From the NCBI GenBank assembly GCA_936432065.2, contig OW386285.2:408100547-408164546 (forward strand): 64,000 nucleotides of DNA. Direction: 5' to 3'. The notes beneath the pieces were generated by a model that saw nothing but the letters and a program-made list of their open reading frames with translations, did not search any database and was not told the DNA's origin. The position numbers and the translations under genes are program-made. The stretch's first letter is position 1. Every line of letters begins with the position of its first letter. Of the stretch, positions 63,588 through 64,000 are shown one piece after another. This DNA is from Rutpela maculata. Lineage: Eukaryota; Arthropoda; Insecta; Coleoptera; Cerambycidae.

Positions 63588-64000
63588 CAGGCTTAATCAA
63601 GTTAACACTAATTTTAAGATAATACATATTAATTCACAATCTCTAACTAACAAGTTGAATCAAATTGAACTCATTCTGCATAATGAAAAACCACATATAC
63701 TTGTGATAAGTGAACATTGGTGTAACACAAATAATATAAATTTGGTGACAATGAAAGGCTATAAAATTGCTTCCTGCTTCATAAGACAAAAACATAGTCA
63801 TGGCGGTGTGCTGCTATATGTAGTTGACGGTTTTAAATGTAATAAATTAAAAAATATAACTGACTTCTCAGAGGAACTCCATTTTGAATGTTGTGCTATT
63901 ACTTTTCAACTTGATAATAATAAGCATTGTTTAATCTCAATATATAGACCTCCCTCGGGATCTATTGAGATATTTATACACAGACTATCACATGTTTTAA
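63520..64000 (+). CDS. LINE ORF2 start: endonuclease domain (partial)
   Basis: In the +1 frame relative to ORF1, open from about 63520 and overlapping its end. It reads NFKIIHINSQSLTNKLNQIE, KPHILVISEHW, GGVLLYV, FECCAIT, LISIYRPPSG and runs off the window. NSQSL, SEHW and YRPPSG are landmarks of the apurinic-like endonuclease that nicks target DNA. No ATG is seen in the overlap, so translation may depend on termination-reinitiation or frameshifting. Probably of the same broad clade as the RT copy at 38998-40818. Confidence 0.8.

Larger units (their letters stand above)
62784..64000 (+). mobile_element. LINE with ORF1 and ORF2, 5' part
   Basis: ORF1 and endonuclease are undamaged, so this may be a nearly full-length, young element extending to the right. 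The 5' UTR limit is not visible; upstream DNA from 62531 is AT-rich. Confidence 0.75.

Overview
The window is AT-rich eukaryotic DNA, almost certainly from an insect. The two host genes read as insect proteins, and the mobile elements (piggyBac, Tc1/mariner-like, Transib-like, several LINE lineages) fit an arthropod genome. The order cannot be fixed from sequence alone; a repeat-rich beetle or hemipteran is a guess. There are no bacterial-type operons. Most short open frames are fragments of repeats.

Host gene 1, plus strand, about 3807-30398: the last ten coding exons of nitric oxide synthase (NOS). They run from the insert inside the FMN module through the FAD and NADPH modules to the C-terminal tail and stop codon. 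All visible splice junctions are GT-AG and phase-consistent. The heme (oxygenase) half and the calmodulin site lie left of the window. Host gene 2, minus strand, 57828-38576: the last four coding exons of a CD63-type tetraspanin. The first coding exon was not found. The two genes converge tail to tail across about 8.2 kb of repeat-filled DNA.

Nearly everything else is mobile DNA in the huge introns and the intergenic gap. Recognisable elements: a mariner-like element with about 300-bp terminal inverted repeats (TIRs) and a 340-codon open transposase (20237-22265), nested in a foldback element; a 930-bp piggyBac deletion derivative with TTAA target duplications (41212-42141); a palindromic Transib-like MITE with CGTCG duplications and RSS-like ends (42529-42775); a LINE copy with RT (38998-40818); a 5'-truncated LINE with RT and RNase H and a 13-bp target duplication (42942-44977); a decayed LINE on the minus strand split by a foldback insertion (about 46770-50640); and the start of another LINE (ORF1 plus endonuclease) running off the right edge. 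A 5S rRNA-derived SINE (about 25.2-25.4 kb) and a tRNA-like SINE remnant (about 33.0 kb) are also visible.

The most striking large-scale feature is the density of long inverted repeats: more than fifteen foldback or palindromic elements of 0.2-4 kb. Many lie in transcribed introns, so the NOS and tetraspanin pre-mRNAs could form long double-stranded hairpins. Other items worth a look are a hammerhead-ribozyme-like core at 16.23-16.26 kb, a 151-bp tandem repeat, a 141-bp tandem repeat that stays open in frame, and a TIR family (CCCAGGTAGCA) crowded with TGACGTCA palindromes. No clearly new multi-gene system is present. All coordinates and alignments were made by eye.
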